NCBI RefSeq assembly: GCF_947501165.1
Contig: NZ_CANMUU010000002.1
Coordinates: forward strand, 682,001-746,000
Direction of reading: 5' to 3'
Source of the DNA: an uncultured Allomuricauda sp.
Lineage (GTDB): Bacteria; Bacteroidota; Bacteroidia; Flavobacteriales; Flavobacteriaceae
DNA length: 64,000 nt
The translations under genes and the position numbers were made by a program. Shown here piece by piece: positions 17,932 to 27,108 of the stretch. Position 1 is the stretch's first letter. Each line of letters begins with the position of its first letter. Under the pieces are notes generated by a model. It had not been told where the DNA came from. It saw only the letters and a list, made by a program, of their open reading frames with translations, and searched no databases.

Positions 17932-18489
17932 TTACCAGTGACCCGTTCCAGGTTCTCCCTTATAAGGGCCAACCAAGTCTGGGGTAATCCATCCTGCATA
18001 AAATCTTCCGGGTTGGGGTTCAACCTTTACACCATCAATTTTACAGTCTAAAAAATGTGGGTAAAAGGCTAAGTGATTTCGTAATCTATCAAACTCCGAA
18101 AAGGGTTTGGTATAGGACCAAGCTATGAGTTTATTTGTATTGCCAGTTAATGCCCAATAGGCGGCACTACCCTTCCATTCGCAAAAAGAAGTCTTTTTAG
18201 GTATCTGAATCAGCATGGACATTTCGACATCTTGTTCAGGAATATAGTATGTAGGTGGACTTGCAGTTTCAAGAACTGCAAGTGCGCTTTTAGAATCAGC
18301 TAAGACGACACTTTGATGGCCTATGGTTACATGTTTGGCGACATCTTCAATAACTGGTGGGCGTGGGAAATCCCAAACGGACCGTTGCCCCTTTTCGGGA
18401 ACTACCGCAAACGGAGGTCTTTTATCTCCCCTATACTTCCAATGCTCACGGGCCTTCTTTAACCATTCTTGGTCTTTGTTTTTATTCAT
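17932..18489 (-). CDS. DUF427 domain-containing protein
   Basis: A 185-residue protein consisting of an N-terminal extension (WLKKAREHWKYRGDKRPPFA) and a DUF427 beta-barrel. The hallmark residues are in VVLADSKSALAVLETASPPTYYIP, the CEWKGSAAYWAL motif and SYTKPFSEFDRLRNHLAFYP. The C-terminus ends in a Gly/Pro-rich tail. It has no signal peptide and so is cytosolic. The biochemical role of DUF427 is unknown. It lies 90 bp downstream of the FAD oxidoreductase on the same strand and may share its transcript. Confidence 0.88.
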   Translation of the reverse strand: MNKNKDQEWLKKAREHWKYRGDKRPPFAVVPEKGQRSVWDFPRPPVIEDVAKHVTIGHQSVVLADSKSALAVLETASPPTYYIPEQDVEMSMLIQIPKKTSFCEWKGSAAYWALTGNTNKLIAWSYTKPFSEFDRLRNHLAFYPHFLDCKIDGVKVEPQPGRFYAGWITPDLVGPYKGEPGTGHW

Positions 18490-18579
18490 GTTTTAATTTG
18501 TAACGGTTTTTATCCTACTGCATGAGTGTTCAGAAGCTATAATTAACTTAAAACAAAGTACCTATAGCAACGATTCAAT

Positions 18580-19863
18580 TCAGATATATTCGGAAGTAAA
18601 TTGGGCCAAATCTTGGCTTTCCTCTAAAAGGTTAATCACTCCCATAGCTGCCAACTCACCCGATTGCATCGCCCCATTTAGCGAACCATTTAAAAGGGTA
18701 TCTCCTGCTAGAAATATTCTGGAAGTCAGTCTTGTTTCTTCTGGGCTGATGGTATTTTGGACATTTCTAATATCTGGTAATGCTATTTTTATGGAGTAAT
18801 GTTTCAAAAATTTGATTTGAGTCACTCCTAGATATTTCTCAAGCTCTTCTGTAACTTTTTTGACAAGTTCATCACTGGATAATGAATGCTTTTTGACAAC
18901 CGTTACCGAAAGAATATGATTCGGGTTATTCCATTCAAACAAATCATTTAATGAGAATACACTATTGATAATGGCTTCTTCATTGGCGAACAGTTCAATA
19001 ACCTTGAACTTAGAATCCTGCTTTTCAACTTCAAAATAGAGCGTATCACAACCCTTCCAAGATATTTCTTGACCTCTTAGGTTGGAAACAAGATCGTTCG
19101 CGTCCGACGCTATAATAGTCAAATCACTTTCAATGGTTTCACCGTTTTTGAGGGAAATATGTCCATCGGCAACCTTGGCAACCTCAGTATTGAAAATAAA
19201 CTCCGTGTTCTTCAGTTTTACCTTCAACTGGTTCGGGATTGCCCCAATACCATCCTTTGGAATCGCTGCGTATCCCTCGCCAAACATTTTATAGATAAAC
19301 TCGAACATCCTACTTGAGGTAGATAACTCCTTTTCCAAGAAAATACCGCTAAAAAAGGGCAGGAAAAATAGCTTTATCATTTCTTCGCTGAAACCATAGC
19401 TTTTCAAATATTCCAATGTGGTGGTTTCTTCACTATCAAAAATCTCCTCTACCGTCTTTTTTCTTAGCTTTTTTTGAAGTTTTACTATTTTGATTTTATC
19501 ACCAAGTGAGCCTATTTTGCTCAATAAGGTTGGAACAGCGAAAAAAAATTTCCGCAGTGGGTCACCAATGGTCATCTTTTTTTTATCTGTAACAATTGAA
19601 GCACCAGGGTCAAAATAGGAAAGTTTCAACTCTTCCAAATCAAGGTACTTCTTGACCATAGGATAACCAGTTAGCAATACTTGAAATCCATGGTCCAATG
19701 GAGTCTGATTCAAGACATCGGTTTTCACTCTGCCCCCTGCCCTATCAGTAGATTCAATTATAATGGGGTGATATCCATTCTGCTCTAAAACAGTTGCTGC
19801 TATCAACCCACTTACACCAGCACCAATAATATGAATTTTGTATTTGGATTTCTCAATACCCAT
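18580..19863 (-). CDS. NAD(P)/FAD-dependent amine-oxidase-like oxidoreductase
   Basis: A 427-residue flavoprotein of the amine oxidase / protoporphyrinogen oxidase / phytoene-desaturase superfamily. The Rossmann motif GAGVSG is at residues 14-19, followed by the acidic residue of IIIESTDRAGGRV that binds the FAD ribose; RAGGR at 41-45 is the family's second motif. The C-terminus has the FAD-binding segment FLAGDTLLNGSLNGAMQSGELAA. It is soluble, with no signal. The substrate is unknown. It is encoded with the DUF427 protein downstream; upstream there are ~295 bp of non-coding AT-rich DNA. Confidence 0.87.
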   Translation of the reverse strand: MGIEKSKYKIHIIGAGVSGLIAATVLEQNGYHPIIIESTDRAGGRVKTDVLNQTPLDHGFQVLLTGYPMVKKYLDLEELKLSYFDPGASIVTDKKKMTIGDPLRKFFFAVPTLLSKIGSLGDKIKIVKLQKKLRKKTVEEIFDSEETTTLEYLKSYGFSEEMIKLFFLPFFSGIFLEKELSTSSRMFEFIYKMFGEGYAAIPKDGIGAIPNQLKVKLKNTEFIFNTEVAKVADGHISLKNGETIESDLTIIASDANDLVSNLRGQEISWKGCDTLYFEVEKQDSKFKVIELFANEEAIINSVFSLNDLFEWNNPNHILSVTVVKKHSLSSDELVKKVTEELEKYLGVTQIKFLKHYSIKIALPDIRNVQNTISPEETRLTSRIFLAGDTLLNGSLNGAMQSGELAAMGVINLLEESQDLAQFTSEYI

Positions 19864-20158
19864 ACTTCTAACAGTTTATATAATCAACTAGGAGGTCTTT
19901 TTGGCCATTTCCTCTAAAATGTCACCATCTCTGCTTTAGCTGAGAGTCTAATCGACATTTATATGAGATTTCCATCTCAAATATTTTTGTTTAATTAATT
20001 CTATTCAAATTTAAACAAAATAACGCCTTTGGAAACTCTTTCCAGGATATTTAAATCTTAAACAACCTATGAAAAACACTTATTTAAAAGTATTCTGACC
20101 CTAAAAGAAACCAATATATTTAAAATCAATATCTTGAATACATTCTAAAACGTCAAGA

Positions 20159-21490
20159 GTGTTTGCTTTTTTTAAATCTAACATTTTCCCCATTCTCTTA
20201 GTTAACTTTATTGGAATACTGGGTTATAGTGTAGTAATGCCGATACTCATTTTTATTGTTACAGATTTTGGAGGGAATGGTTTTATTTACGGCATTCTTG
20301 GTGCCACATATCCCTTCTTTCAATTCATTGGTGCCCCAATTTTAGGGAGGTTATCCGATAAGATTGGGAGAAAAAAGGTGTTGATACTATCGCAGTCGGG
20401 TACTTTTTTGGCCTGGTCTTTATTTCTTCTTGCATTCATATTGCCCGAAACGGAACTTTGGAAACAGAATACTGACCTTACAGGTTCCTACTACATGACA
20501 TTACCTCTTCTAATCATCTTTTTGGCCCGAATCTTTGATGGGTTTACTGGGGGAAACATATCCGTTGCAAATGCTTACATGTCCGATATTTCCACAGATG
20601 AAGACCGCAATCAAAACTTTGGGAAGATGGGTGCTTCAACGAGTTTAGGTTTTGTTATCGGTCCGGCATTTGCAGGTCTCCTGGCCAGCACTATGCTTGG
20701 GGAGATACTACCTTTATTAATTGCCGCAATCATATCACTAATAGCCATTTTTGTCATTGGCTTCAGATTGGAAGAAAGTGTACCCTGCATCGTTGATACC
20801 GGAAACATTTCCTTGAAAAATGTGAGGCGATTTTTCCAGGTGGAACACAAAGACTGTTTTACAGAAGGAAGTATGGCCTTGGAACCTGAAAATAGAAAGG
20901 GCCTCAAACAAGTTTTGAATATTGAAGGGGTCCCCCTACTATATGCCGTGTACTTTTTAACCTTTTTTGCTTTTAGTCTTTTTTATGCAGGACTGCCCAT
21001 TTATGCCAATAGTTTACTAGAATGGTCCGCGATAGACCTAGGTATATTTTTGGCGTATTCAAGTCTGATTATGTTTTTGGTCCAAGGTCCCTTGTTGAAC
21101 AGATTATCAAAAAAGTTCTCCAGCCATTCTTTGGTGCTCGCGGGTTCATTGCTACTGGCCATAAGTTTCTTTTTGATGTCCAAACAACAAATAGTTCTTC
21201 TCTACTGCGCAATTACGCTTCTTTCTTTGGGAAATGGTCTCATGTGGCCCAGTTTTCTTGCGCTGTTGTCACGAGTTGGCAATAAGAATGTACAGGGCGC
21301 CATTCAAGGTTACGGTACCTCTATGGGCAGTATTGCAAGTATGTTAGGATTGGTCACCGGAGGAATCCTTTTTGAAAAATTGACCACCCTGGTTTTTATT
21401 GGTGGAAGTTTTATTTTTCTAATTATCGCCCTGCTGTTAGCTTCCAATCAATTCAAAAAGAAAAAGAGTAAGGTTTTGCAGCCTACTTAA
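20159..21490 (+). CDS. MFS transporter (TCR/Tet-like drug:H+ antiporter)
   Basis: A 443-residue major facilitator with twelve predicted membrane segments. Motif A is clear (GRLSDKIGRKKVLIL), and the motif C/G-rich region at the end of TM5 (STSLGFVIGPAFAGLL) is typical of drug exporters of the TetA/TCR type. A ~45-residue central loop (VRRFFQVEHKDCFTEG) divides the halves. The start is GTG at 20159; no ATG fits before the first membrane segment. It stands alone, with non-coding DNA on both sides, and its substrate is unknown. Confidence 0.85.
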   Translation: MFAFFKSNIFPILLVNFIGILGYSVVMPILIFIVTDFGGNGFIYGILGATYPFFQFIGAPILGRLSDKIGRKKVLILSQSGTFLAWSLFLLAFILPETELWKQNTDLTGSYYMTLPLLIIFLARIFDGFTGGNISVANAYMSDISTDEDRNQNFGKMGASTSLGFVIGPAFAGLLASTMLGEILPLLIAAIISLIAIFVIGFRLEESVPCIVDTGNISLKNVRRFFQVEHKDCFTEGSMALEPENRKGLKQVLNIEGVPLLYAVYFLTFFAFSLFYAGLPIYANSLLEWSAIDLGIFLAYSSLIMFLVQGPLLNRLSKKFSSHSLVLAGSLLLAISFFLMSKQQIVLLYCAITLLSLGNGLMWPSFLALLSRVGNKNVQGAIQGYGTSMGSIASMLGLVTGGILFEKLTTLVFIGGSFIFLIIALLLASNQFKKKKSKVLQPT

Positions 21491-21699
21491 ACAACTGGTT
21501 CCGAGGTAAGAGCTAGCTTGATTTACTTTCGAATTAGTGGTGGCTCCTTTGTTGTTATTCCCTAACCTTTCTCGAAACAGTCATTTAAAAGAAATCAACC
21601 TCAAAAAATGTAATTTTCCCCTAAAATTAGCTCCCATTGTACCCAATAGTACGGTTCTAATTATAAAAAAAATCTACTTTAGTCTGGATGAACTGACTT

Positions 21700-22818
21700 A
21701 TGAAAGACTTTGATTTTGTTGACCTAATTTTGTTTTTGGGAGTTAGCCAAGGCTTTTTTCTTGCCGTTGCATTGCGCCTGATTCATAATAGGAATAAATC
21801 TGCTAACAGGATACTCTCCCTTTTGTTGATTATTGCGGTTCTTATGTTATTTGGACGAATAGCCGCTTTCAGGGTTCCAGAAATTTGGGTATGGCGTTTT
21901 GGAGTACTTATTGATACAACCATTTTCTTGTTTGGCCCATTAACTTATCTGTACACAAGGCGATTAGGATTTAAAGAAACCCCTGCCTACAAGCTACCTT
22001 TGTGGCACTATATACTTGCCGTGCTACATTTGGGATACTACTTTTGGGCCCTAAGTTTTTCCTTAGAGGCCTTTAATACAATGTATTTTTCCGGCGAGCT
22101 TAATATTATGTTTTTTGTAGTGGAAGCCGCTGGACTGATTTCATTTTCCATCTACTGGATACAAAGTATTCTTCTACTTAAAAGGTATACCCGGAAAGAA
22201 GAGGAAGAATTGTCATTTAATCAAACAGTTACCAAATACCTATCTTTTTTATTGGGCGTGCTTGGACTTTTTATTATTCTTTGGCTTTTTAGTTTTTTGA
22301 GTACCAATATTTTCCGAAGCTATTACAAATACGTTAACTATGTTACTATGTGGATTTCAACCCCTCTATTTGTATATGTAATTGGGTATTTTAGTCTTAG
22401 ACAACCGGATATCTTTAGAATCCCATTTGAATCCACTCCAAAATCTAGTACAGACCGTCTAAAACCAGATGAAATTCAAAAACTCCAGAAGCTATTACAT
22501 TATTTTATTGATGAAGAGCGGATATACGAACAACCAGACCTTTCTCTAAAGATGCTTGCGGATAAATTGAACACTACTTCCAATAATCTTTCATGGTTGT
22601 TAAATCAAGTCTACCAGATGTCGTTCTACGAATATATCAACGAACATAGAATAAAAGCATTTCTGCAGAAAATTGATGAAAGCAAACATACCAACCATAC
22701 CTTTTTAGCATTAGCTATGGATGTGGGCTTTAACTCAAAGTCCACTTTTAACCGAGTATTCAAATCTAAAATGGGGACTACCCCAAAAGAGTACGTAAAA
22801 GGCAAAAAGGTGGCCTAA
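21700..22818 (+). CDS. AraC family regulator with seven-helix membrane N-terminus
   Basis: A 372-residue regulator. Residues 1-250 form about seven hydrophobic helices (LILFLGVSQGFFLAVAL, ILSLLLIIAVLMLFGR and later ones). Residues ~265-372 form the AraC-type double helix-turn-helix (LKMLADKLNTTSNNLSWLLNQ; FLALAMDVGFNSKSTFNRVFK; GTTPKEYVKGKK). Membrane-bound AraC proteins like this are common in Bacteroidota. No ligand is known. The gene is upstream of, and in the same direction as, the serine hydrolase at 23060, but 240 bp separate them. Confidence 0.88.
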   Translation: MKDFDFVDLILFLGVSQGFFLAVALRLIHNRNKSANRILSLLLIIAVLMLFGRIAAFRVPEIWVWRFGVLIDTTIFLFGPLTYLYTRRLGFKETPAYKLPLWHYILAVLHLGYYFWALSFSLEAFNTMYFSGELNIMFFVVEAAGLISFSIYWIQSILLLKRYTRKEEEELSFNQTVTKYLSFLLGVLGLFIILWLFSFLSTNIFRSYYKYVNYVTMWISTPLFVYVIGYFSLRQPDIFRIPFESTPKSSTDRLKPDEIQKLQKLLHYFIDEERIYEQPDLSLKMLADKLNTTSNNLSWLLNQVYQMSFYEYINEHRIKAFLQKIDESKHTNHTFLALAMDVGFNSKSTFNRVFKSKMGTTPKEYVKGKKVA

Positions 22819-23024
22819 ATAACATCAAAGTGTACAAATTGCACGGTGGATATAGGTTATAGAAATTAATATATTAAAGAACCGTAAGCTCATCTTTAAA
22901 ACCTACCTTTAATATTTCAATACTGAAAGACATTTTTCAGTAATACAAGTATGGGAAAAGGAGAAAAATCATTGTGAGGTAAGATGATACAATACGAAAC
23001 AGACCTATAAGGTAAATTAGTTCT

Positions 23025-23032
23025 TAGTTTTG
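23025..23032 (+). promoter_or_regulatory. -7 box for the serine hydrolase gene
   Basis: TAGTTTTG matches TAnnTTTG. Transcription from it would start around 23039, which favours the ATG at 23060 over upstream starts. Confidence 0.4.
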
Positions 23033-23059
23033 TTATCCATGCTCAATACATCAAAAACC

Positions 23060-24313
23060 ATGATAAAAAAAATCTTTTTAGGATTACTGATATGTCTTTC
23101 ACTAGTGGCATGTCAAAATAAGAAAACAACCTTAAACGATAGTAAAAACACAACACAAGTCGCAAAGGATAGTTTGGATGAAAAGTTGACTATGCTCTTG
23201 CAAAAAGGCAGTATTATAGGGTATGGAGTAGCCGTAGTAAACCAAGATACCACGCTTTACTCAAAAGGATTTGGCCTGTCCAAGGTTGATGAAAAAAAAC
23301 CGTATACCAAAAGTACAGTTCAAAACATTGCTTCGGTTTCAAAAACTATAATAGGGGTAGCACTCCTCAAGGCCCAAGAAAACGGTGACCTCAATTTAGA
23401 CGATGCTATAAATAAATATTTGCCCTTCGAAGTTATCAATCCGTATTTTCCAAAGGACACTATCACCATTCGTCAGTTAGCCACACACACATCGTCTATT
23501 CAAGACGGCGAGACGTATGGTGCCAAATCGTATGTCCTTCAAAATGGTGATGATTTGGAACTGGCCAAATCACTCACGATTTCGGAGGAGTTTAATGCTC
23601 CAAATGAAATGCTCGATATGGGTACGTTCCTAGAATATTTTCTATCTGAAGAGGGCAAATGGTTCAACAAATCCAATTACTTGGAACTTAAACCTGGAGA
23701 ACGTTTTGAATACAGTAATGTTGGCGCCACCTTGGCCGCTTACATTATTGAACGTGCTACCGGACAAAGCTATTCTGAATACACTGCTGAACATATCTTA
23801 CGGCCTCTGGGTATGACCGCAACCGGGTGGCAGGCTTCCAATGTTGATACAGACCAACTCACTCATCTTTTTACAGTGGAGGGTAATAGGATCCCTGACT
23901 ACACACTGATTACTTACCCCGATGGTGGGTTGATCACCTCAGTAGAAGATATGGCCAAATACCTTTCTGAACTTATTCAAGGGTATTCGGGCAAGGGCAA
24001 ATTACTTTCAAAAGCAAGTTATGCCCAGCTTTTCGATGAGTTTCTTTCTGATGACAACTTTGAAGAAGAAAGGGATACAGAACGATTATTTGATGATGAA
24101 TACAATTCTGGCCTTTTTATGGGGCATACACCTATAGGTTATATTGGACATACGGGTGGAGATCCAGGAGTATCTACTTTTATGTTCTTTAACCCCAAGA
24201 CCAAAATTGGTAAATTACTTTTTGTGAATACTGATTTAGACCAAAAAGGAGCTAAGCAATTCTTTACCATTTGGGATACTTTGGGAGAGTACGAACTTCT
24301 TTTGAATGAATAA
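23060..24313 (+). CDS. serine hydrolase, class C beta-lactamase-like lipoprotein
   Basis: A 417-residue lipoprotein (IFLGLLICLSLVACQNKK) of the beta-lactamase class C / penicillin-binding-protein-like family (Pfam Beta-lactamase). The SxxK motif SVSK holds the catalytic Ser92 and Lys95, YSNVG is the Tyr-x-Asn motif, and HTGGDPG replaces the KTG triad. The family includes esterases, D-aminopeptidases and peptidoglycan-modifying enzymes, so resistance is not implied. The frame begins at TTG 23030; ATG 23060 is chosen because the signal peptide starts there and it follows the -7 box at a sensible distance. Confidence 0.9.
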   Translation: MIKKIFLGLLICLSLVACQNKKTTLNDSKNTTQVAKDSLDEKLTMLLQKGSIIGYGVAVVNQDTTLYSKGFGLSKVDEKKPYTKSTVQNIASVSKTIIGVALLKAQENGDLNLDDAINKYLPFEVINPYFPKDTITIRQLATHTSSIQDGETYGAKSYVLQNGDDLELAKSLTISEEFNAPNEMLDMGTFLEYFLSEEGKWFNKSNYLELKPGERFEYSNVGATLAAYIIERATGQSYSEYTAEHILRPLGMTATGWQASNVDTDQLTHLFTVEGNRIPDYTLITYPDGGLITSVEDMAKYLSELIQGYSGKGKLLSKASYAQLFDEFLSDDNFEEERDTERLFDDEYNSGLFMGHTPIGYIGHTGGDPGVSTFMFFNPKTKIGKLLFVNTDLDQKGAKQFFTIWDTLGEYELLLNE

Positions 24314-24380
24314 TTCCATGAAAAATGTGGTGTCAAAATCTATTTTAGTTATACTTTAAACTTTCTTTAAAGGTATTTCT

Positions 24381-25292
24381 CTAACGCCATCGTATCAAAG
24401 AGAATCCCAAACCAACTGTGGTTTGTCTATAATTGTAATCGATAAGATTTTCCCCATACCCATGAAACACTTGTGCATGTAAGTAAAGATAGTCTAGAAT
24501 ACAGAAGGAATAATCCAATCGCAGACTACCTCTGTTGTCATCCCCTCCTTTTAAGGAATGTCTCAAAGCCAAACTAACCGAGTGCTTGTTTTTGGAATAA
24601 GCCGTTAGCAATTCGGCTCTACCCACATAGTTCTCAATATCTGGATTATTATCTTCCATGGCTTCTTCTTGAATACGAATCCATGGAGTCAGCACTACGC
24701 TCAAGTCCTTGGTTTCCCAGCCTGCTTGGAAAACAATACGATTCCAGCTTCTTGAAAAGGGATTGGAACGTCCATTGCTTTGATGGTTGTATCCAGCTCC
24801 AAGATAGACACCATCCAATCCTAAAAAAGAATAGGATACTGGCAAGACCACCAAAACCTCGGGCTCATAATTGGTTTCCCTAAATGGGCGGGAAATAAGA
24901 CCATTATAAAATTGCCATTTGGACAATTGTGTATACGCCGCCCAAATATCAATCTTTTGTTTCTTGTTTTTGTTCAAACGAGCAATTCGTGTTTTAAAAC
25001 TAAGCTGGAATGTCAGTTCTGCGTTATTGAATTCTGTTGGTTCGGTTACCGTATTTAGAGGATTATCACTTTGAGGTAGGTTGTTGATATCATCTATGTA
25101 GTTGATGGGCAGCAAATAAACCGGCTTGTATGGAAGAATTTTAAATGACTTTGCTGTATCGTTTTCAATCAACCATCTTTCGGCCAAACTGGTACCGGAA
25201 ATGGATATTAGAGATTTATCATGTTGGCCATATCCGAAAAACAGAATAGTCAGCAGTAAAAACTGTAAGGTAATTTTGGAATTTCGATTCAT
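24381..25292 (-). CDS. pldA: outer membrane phospholipase A (OMPLA)
   Basis: A 303-residue outer-membrane beta-barrel phospholipase A1/A2. The catalytic motif is YNHQSNGRSNPFSRSWNR, with His170, Ser172 and Asn184. These have the same spacing as His142-Ser144-Asn156 of the Escherichia coli enzyme. A signal peptide (LLLTILFFGYGQ) precedes an N-terminal segment typical of the family (YLLPINYIDDIN). The last strand ends with a C-terminal aromatic and Trp-Arg, as outer-membrane proteins often do. It should hydrolyse phospholipids misplaced in the outer leaflet after dimerisation. It is a single gene, convergent with the serine hydrolase. Confidence 0.93.
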   Translation of the reverse strand: MNRNSKITLQFLLLTILFFGYGQHDKSLISISGTSLAERWLIENDTAKSFKILPYKPVYLLPINYIDDINNLPQSDNPLNTVTEPTEFNNAELTFQLSFKTRIARLNKNKKQKIDIWAAYTQLSKWQFYNGLISRPFRETNYEPEVLVVLPVSYSFLGLDGVYLGAGYNHQSNGRSNPFSRSWNRIVFQAGWETKDLSVVLTPWIRIQEEAMEDNNPDIENYVGRAELLTAYSKNKHSVSLALRHSLKGGDDNRGSLRLDYSFCILDYLYLHAQVFHGYGENLIDYNYRQTTVGLGFSLIRWR

Positions 25293-25311
25293 TGGTTGGG
25301 TTGTTGAAATA

Positions 25312-25319
25312 CAAAGTTA
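25312..25319 (-). promoter_or_regulatory. -7 box for pldA
   Basis: On the minus strand this reads TAACTTTG (TAnnTTTG), 20 bp before the pldA ATG. No TTG -33 element is evident at the right distance. Confidence 0.35.
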
Positions 25320-25495
25320 AGACTCTCAAATCATTATAAATATCTGTTACCATGAACCGAATTGGTTTCAAAAAACGAGTGCTGAAATTCATAATTATTA
25401 TCCACTCATAGGCAAATCTTTTCATTTTATCCAGAATTCATTGCATTTATTCTTAAAACCAGTAAGTTAGGATTCCCAAACAAATCTATATTAAA

Positions 25496-25903
25496 ATGAA
25501 GCTTGACCTGGTAATTGTTGACGACTCCAACTTATGGCTATCTCTCGCAAAAAAATTGGCAGAAAACCATCCTCTTGTAGGTAGGATTGAAACTTTCAAT
25601 GACTCTATTGATGCATGGGTGTACCTGCAATTAACACGACCTGATTTGGTTATGACCGATATAGAGATGCCAGGGATGAACGGATTATCTTTTTTAGAGA
25701 TGTTCGGAGACAAACTACCTATCATTTCCAGCTCTACCAAACAAGGCTATGCCATGCATGCGAAAGAATTAGGCTGTATTGATTTCTTACAAAAACCTTT
25801 CTCCAAAAAAATCTTTAACAAGGCTATTTCTGAAGCACACGGAAAATGCTATAGTAGACTTAAGACCAGAAAAAGAAAAAGGTTCAGCACAAACCTTTGG
25901 TAA
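25496..25903 (+). CDS. single-domain response regulator
   Basis: A 135-residue CheY-like receiver with no output domain. Acidic pocket residues are Asp9/Asp10 (VIVDDS), the phospho-acceptor is Asp55 (VMTDIEMPGMNG), the switch Ser/Thr lies in ISSSTK, and Lys100 is in LQKPFS. The C-terminus is a short basic tail (RLKTRKRKRFSTNLW) that could contact nucleic acid or a partner, but it is too short to be a known domain. No kinase gene is adjacent, so it must be phosphorylated by a remote kinase or a hybrid system. Confidence 0.87.
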   Translation: MKLDLVIVDDSNLWLSLAKKLAENHPLVGRIETFNDSIDAWVYLQLTRPDLVMTDIEMPGMNGLSFLEMFGDKLPIISSSTKQGYAMHAKELGCIDFLQKPFSKKIFNKAISEAHGKCYSRLKTRKRKRFSTNLW

Positions 25904-25940
25904 AATACTCGATTCTTAGGTTTTAATTGGTGATTGCCTG

Positions 25941-27107
25941 TTAGGAGAAATTTACCGATGATAGTTCGTCAATCAAACTTTCCAACATTTTAACTCCTTT
26001 AACCAACTGGTCCTTTTCAATGAATTCATCTGCCCTATGCGCTTGGGCTATTGACCCTGGTCCACAAATGGCCGACTTAAAACCTTCATTGGCAAACTGA
26101 CCTGCTTCCGCAGCATAGGATACCGTATCCAATTTTGAATTTCCTGATATTCTTTTGATTAAGCCGACCACATCGTCATCTGCTTTGGTATCCAAATGGG
26201 GAACTGGTGGATGATGCTCAACCGTTTTGATTGAAAAGTTGGGAAATACTTTACGGAGTTCCTCTTCTCGCGTTCTACAATAAGCTTCAAATTCGTTTAC
26301 AATTCCTTGGATATCGTCTTTGGGAATGGTTCTTAAATCCCAATAAAAATGAGCTTTGTCCGCTATCACATTGGGTGCAATCCCACCATTTACCAAACCA
26401 ATATGAATGGTGGAATGTGGCGGGTGAAAGCGTTCGTCCAACTGTTTATCAGAAATTAACTGATTCATTTTGCCTTCTAACCACAAAATCAATCGCATGG
26501 ATTCGTGGATAGCGCTTACCTCCTGCTTAATCCGACTACTGTGTCCTGCAGAGCCATTCACATAGGTTTCCAGAATATAGATGCCTTTTTGCCCAACTAT
26601 GGGTTCCATCATTGAGGGTTCACCAATAATGGCATATTTAGGGGTTTCCGTATAATGTTCATTGATAGCTCGTGCTAGTTCAGGAGCGGCCAAACATCCA
26701 ATTTCCTCATCATAGGAAAAAGCAAAATAAATAGGCTTCTTTAAATCTGCGTTTACCATTTGGGGTAATGCAGCCAAGCAGCAAGCTAAAAACCCTTTCA
26801 TATCACAAGAACCCCTTCCATACAATTTTCCATCGCCTTTATCCGTAAGCACAAAAGGGTCTGTGGTCCACTCCTGCCCTTCAACTGGCACAACATCCGA
26901 ATGTCCAGAAAGAATTACTCCCCCATCCACAGCAGGTCCTATTCGGCAGTGGAGGGATGCTTTGTTACCCTCTTCATTAGGCACCAAATAGGTCTCTACA
27001 CCAAAAGATTCCACATATTCCTTTATCCAAAGGATAATACTCATATTGCTTTCACCTCCCAACACAGGAAATGAAACTAGTTTTTCTAAAAATTCTTCTA
27101 CGGTCAT
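25941..27107 (-). CDS. M20 family deacetylase, ArgE-type (N-acyl amino acid hydrolase)
   Basis: A 388-residue zinc-dependent M20 peptidase most like ArgE (acetylornithine deacetylase). The metal ligands are His69 in SGHSDVVP, Asp102 in GSCDMKGFL and Glu135 with catalytic Glu134 in SYDEEIGC. The C-terminal metal His lies in IAQAHRADEF. In flavobacteria, ArgE relatives can act on N-acetylcitrulline and other N-acyl amino acids. Here it is not in an arginine-biosynthesis cluster but follows a YfcC transporter with one base between stop and start. A catabolic role on an imported N-acyl amino acid or dipeptide is therefore more likely; this is inference. Confidence 0.85.
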   Translation of the reverse strand: MTVEEFLEKLVSFPVLGGESNMSIILWIKEYVESFGVETYLVPNEEGNKASLHCRIGPAVDGGVILSGHSDVVPVEGQEWTTDPFVLTDKGDGKLYGRGSCDMKGFLACCLAALPQMVNADLKKPIYFAFSYDEEIGCLAAPELARAINEHYTETPKYAIIGEPSMMEPIVGQKGIYILETYVNGSAGHSSRIKQEVSAIHESMRLILWLEGKMNQLISDKQLDERFHPPHSTIHIGLVNGGIAPNVIADKAHFYWDLRTIPKDDIQGIVNEFEAYCRTREEELRKVFPNFSIKTVEHHPPVPHLDTKADDDVVGLIKRISGNSKLDTVSYAAEAGQFANEGFKSAICGPGSIAQAHRADEFIEKDQLVKGVKMLESLIDELSSVNFS

Positions 27108-27108
27108 A

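Noticed and set aside
20159..21490. Tetracycline resistance determinant
   Set aside because: It has the general MFS exporter motifs, but nothing specific to tetracycline efflux and no mobile element nearby.
23060..24313. Beta-lactam resistance gene
   Set aside because: The class C-like fold has SxxK and Tyr-x-Asn but HTGG in place of KTG; the family is mostly esterases and peptidases, and no resistance context is present.
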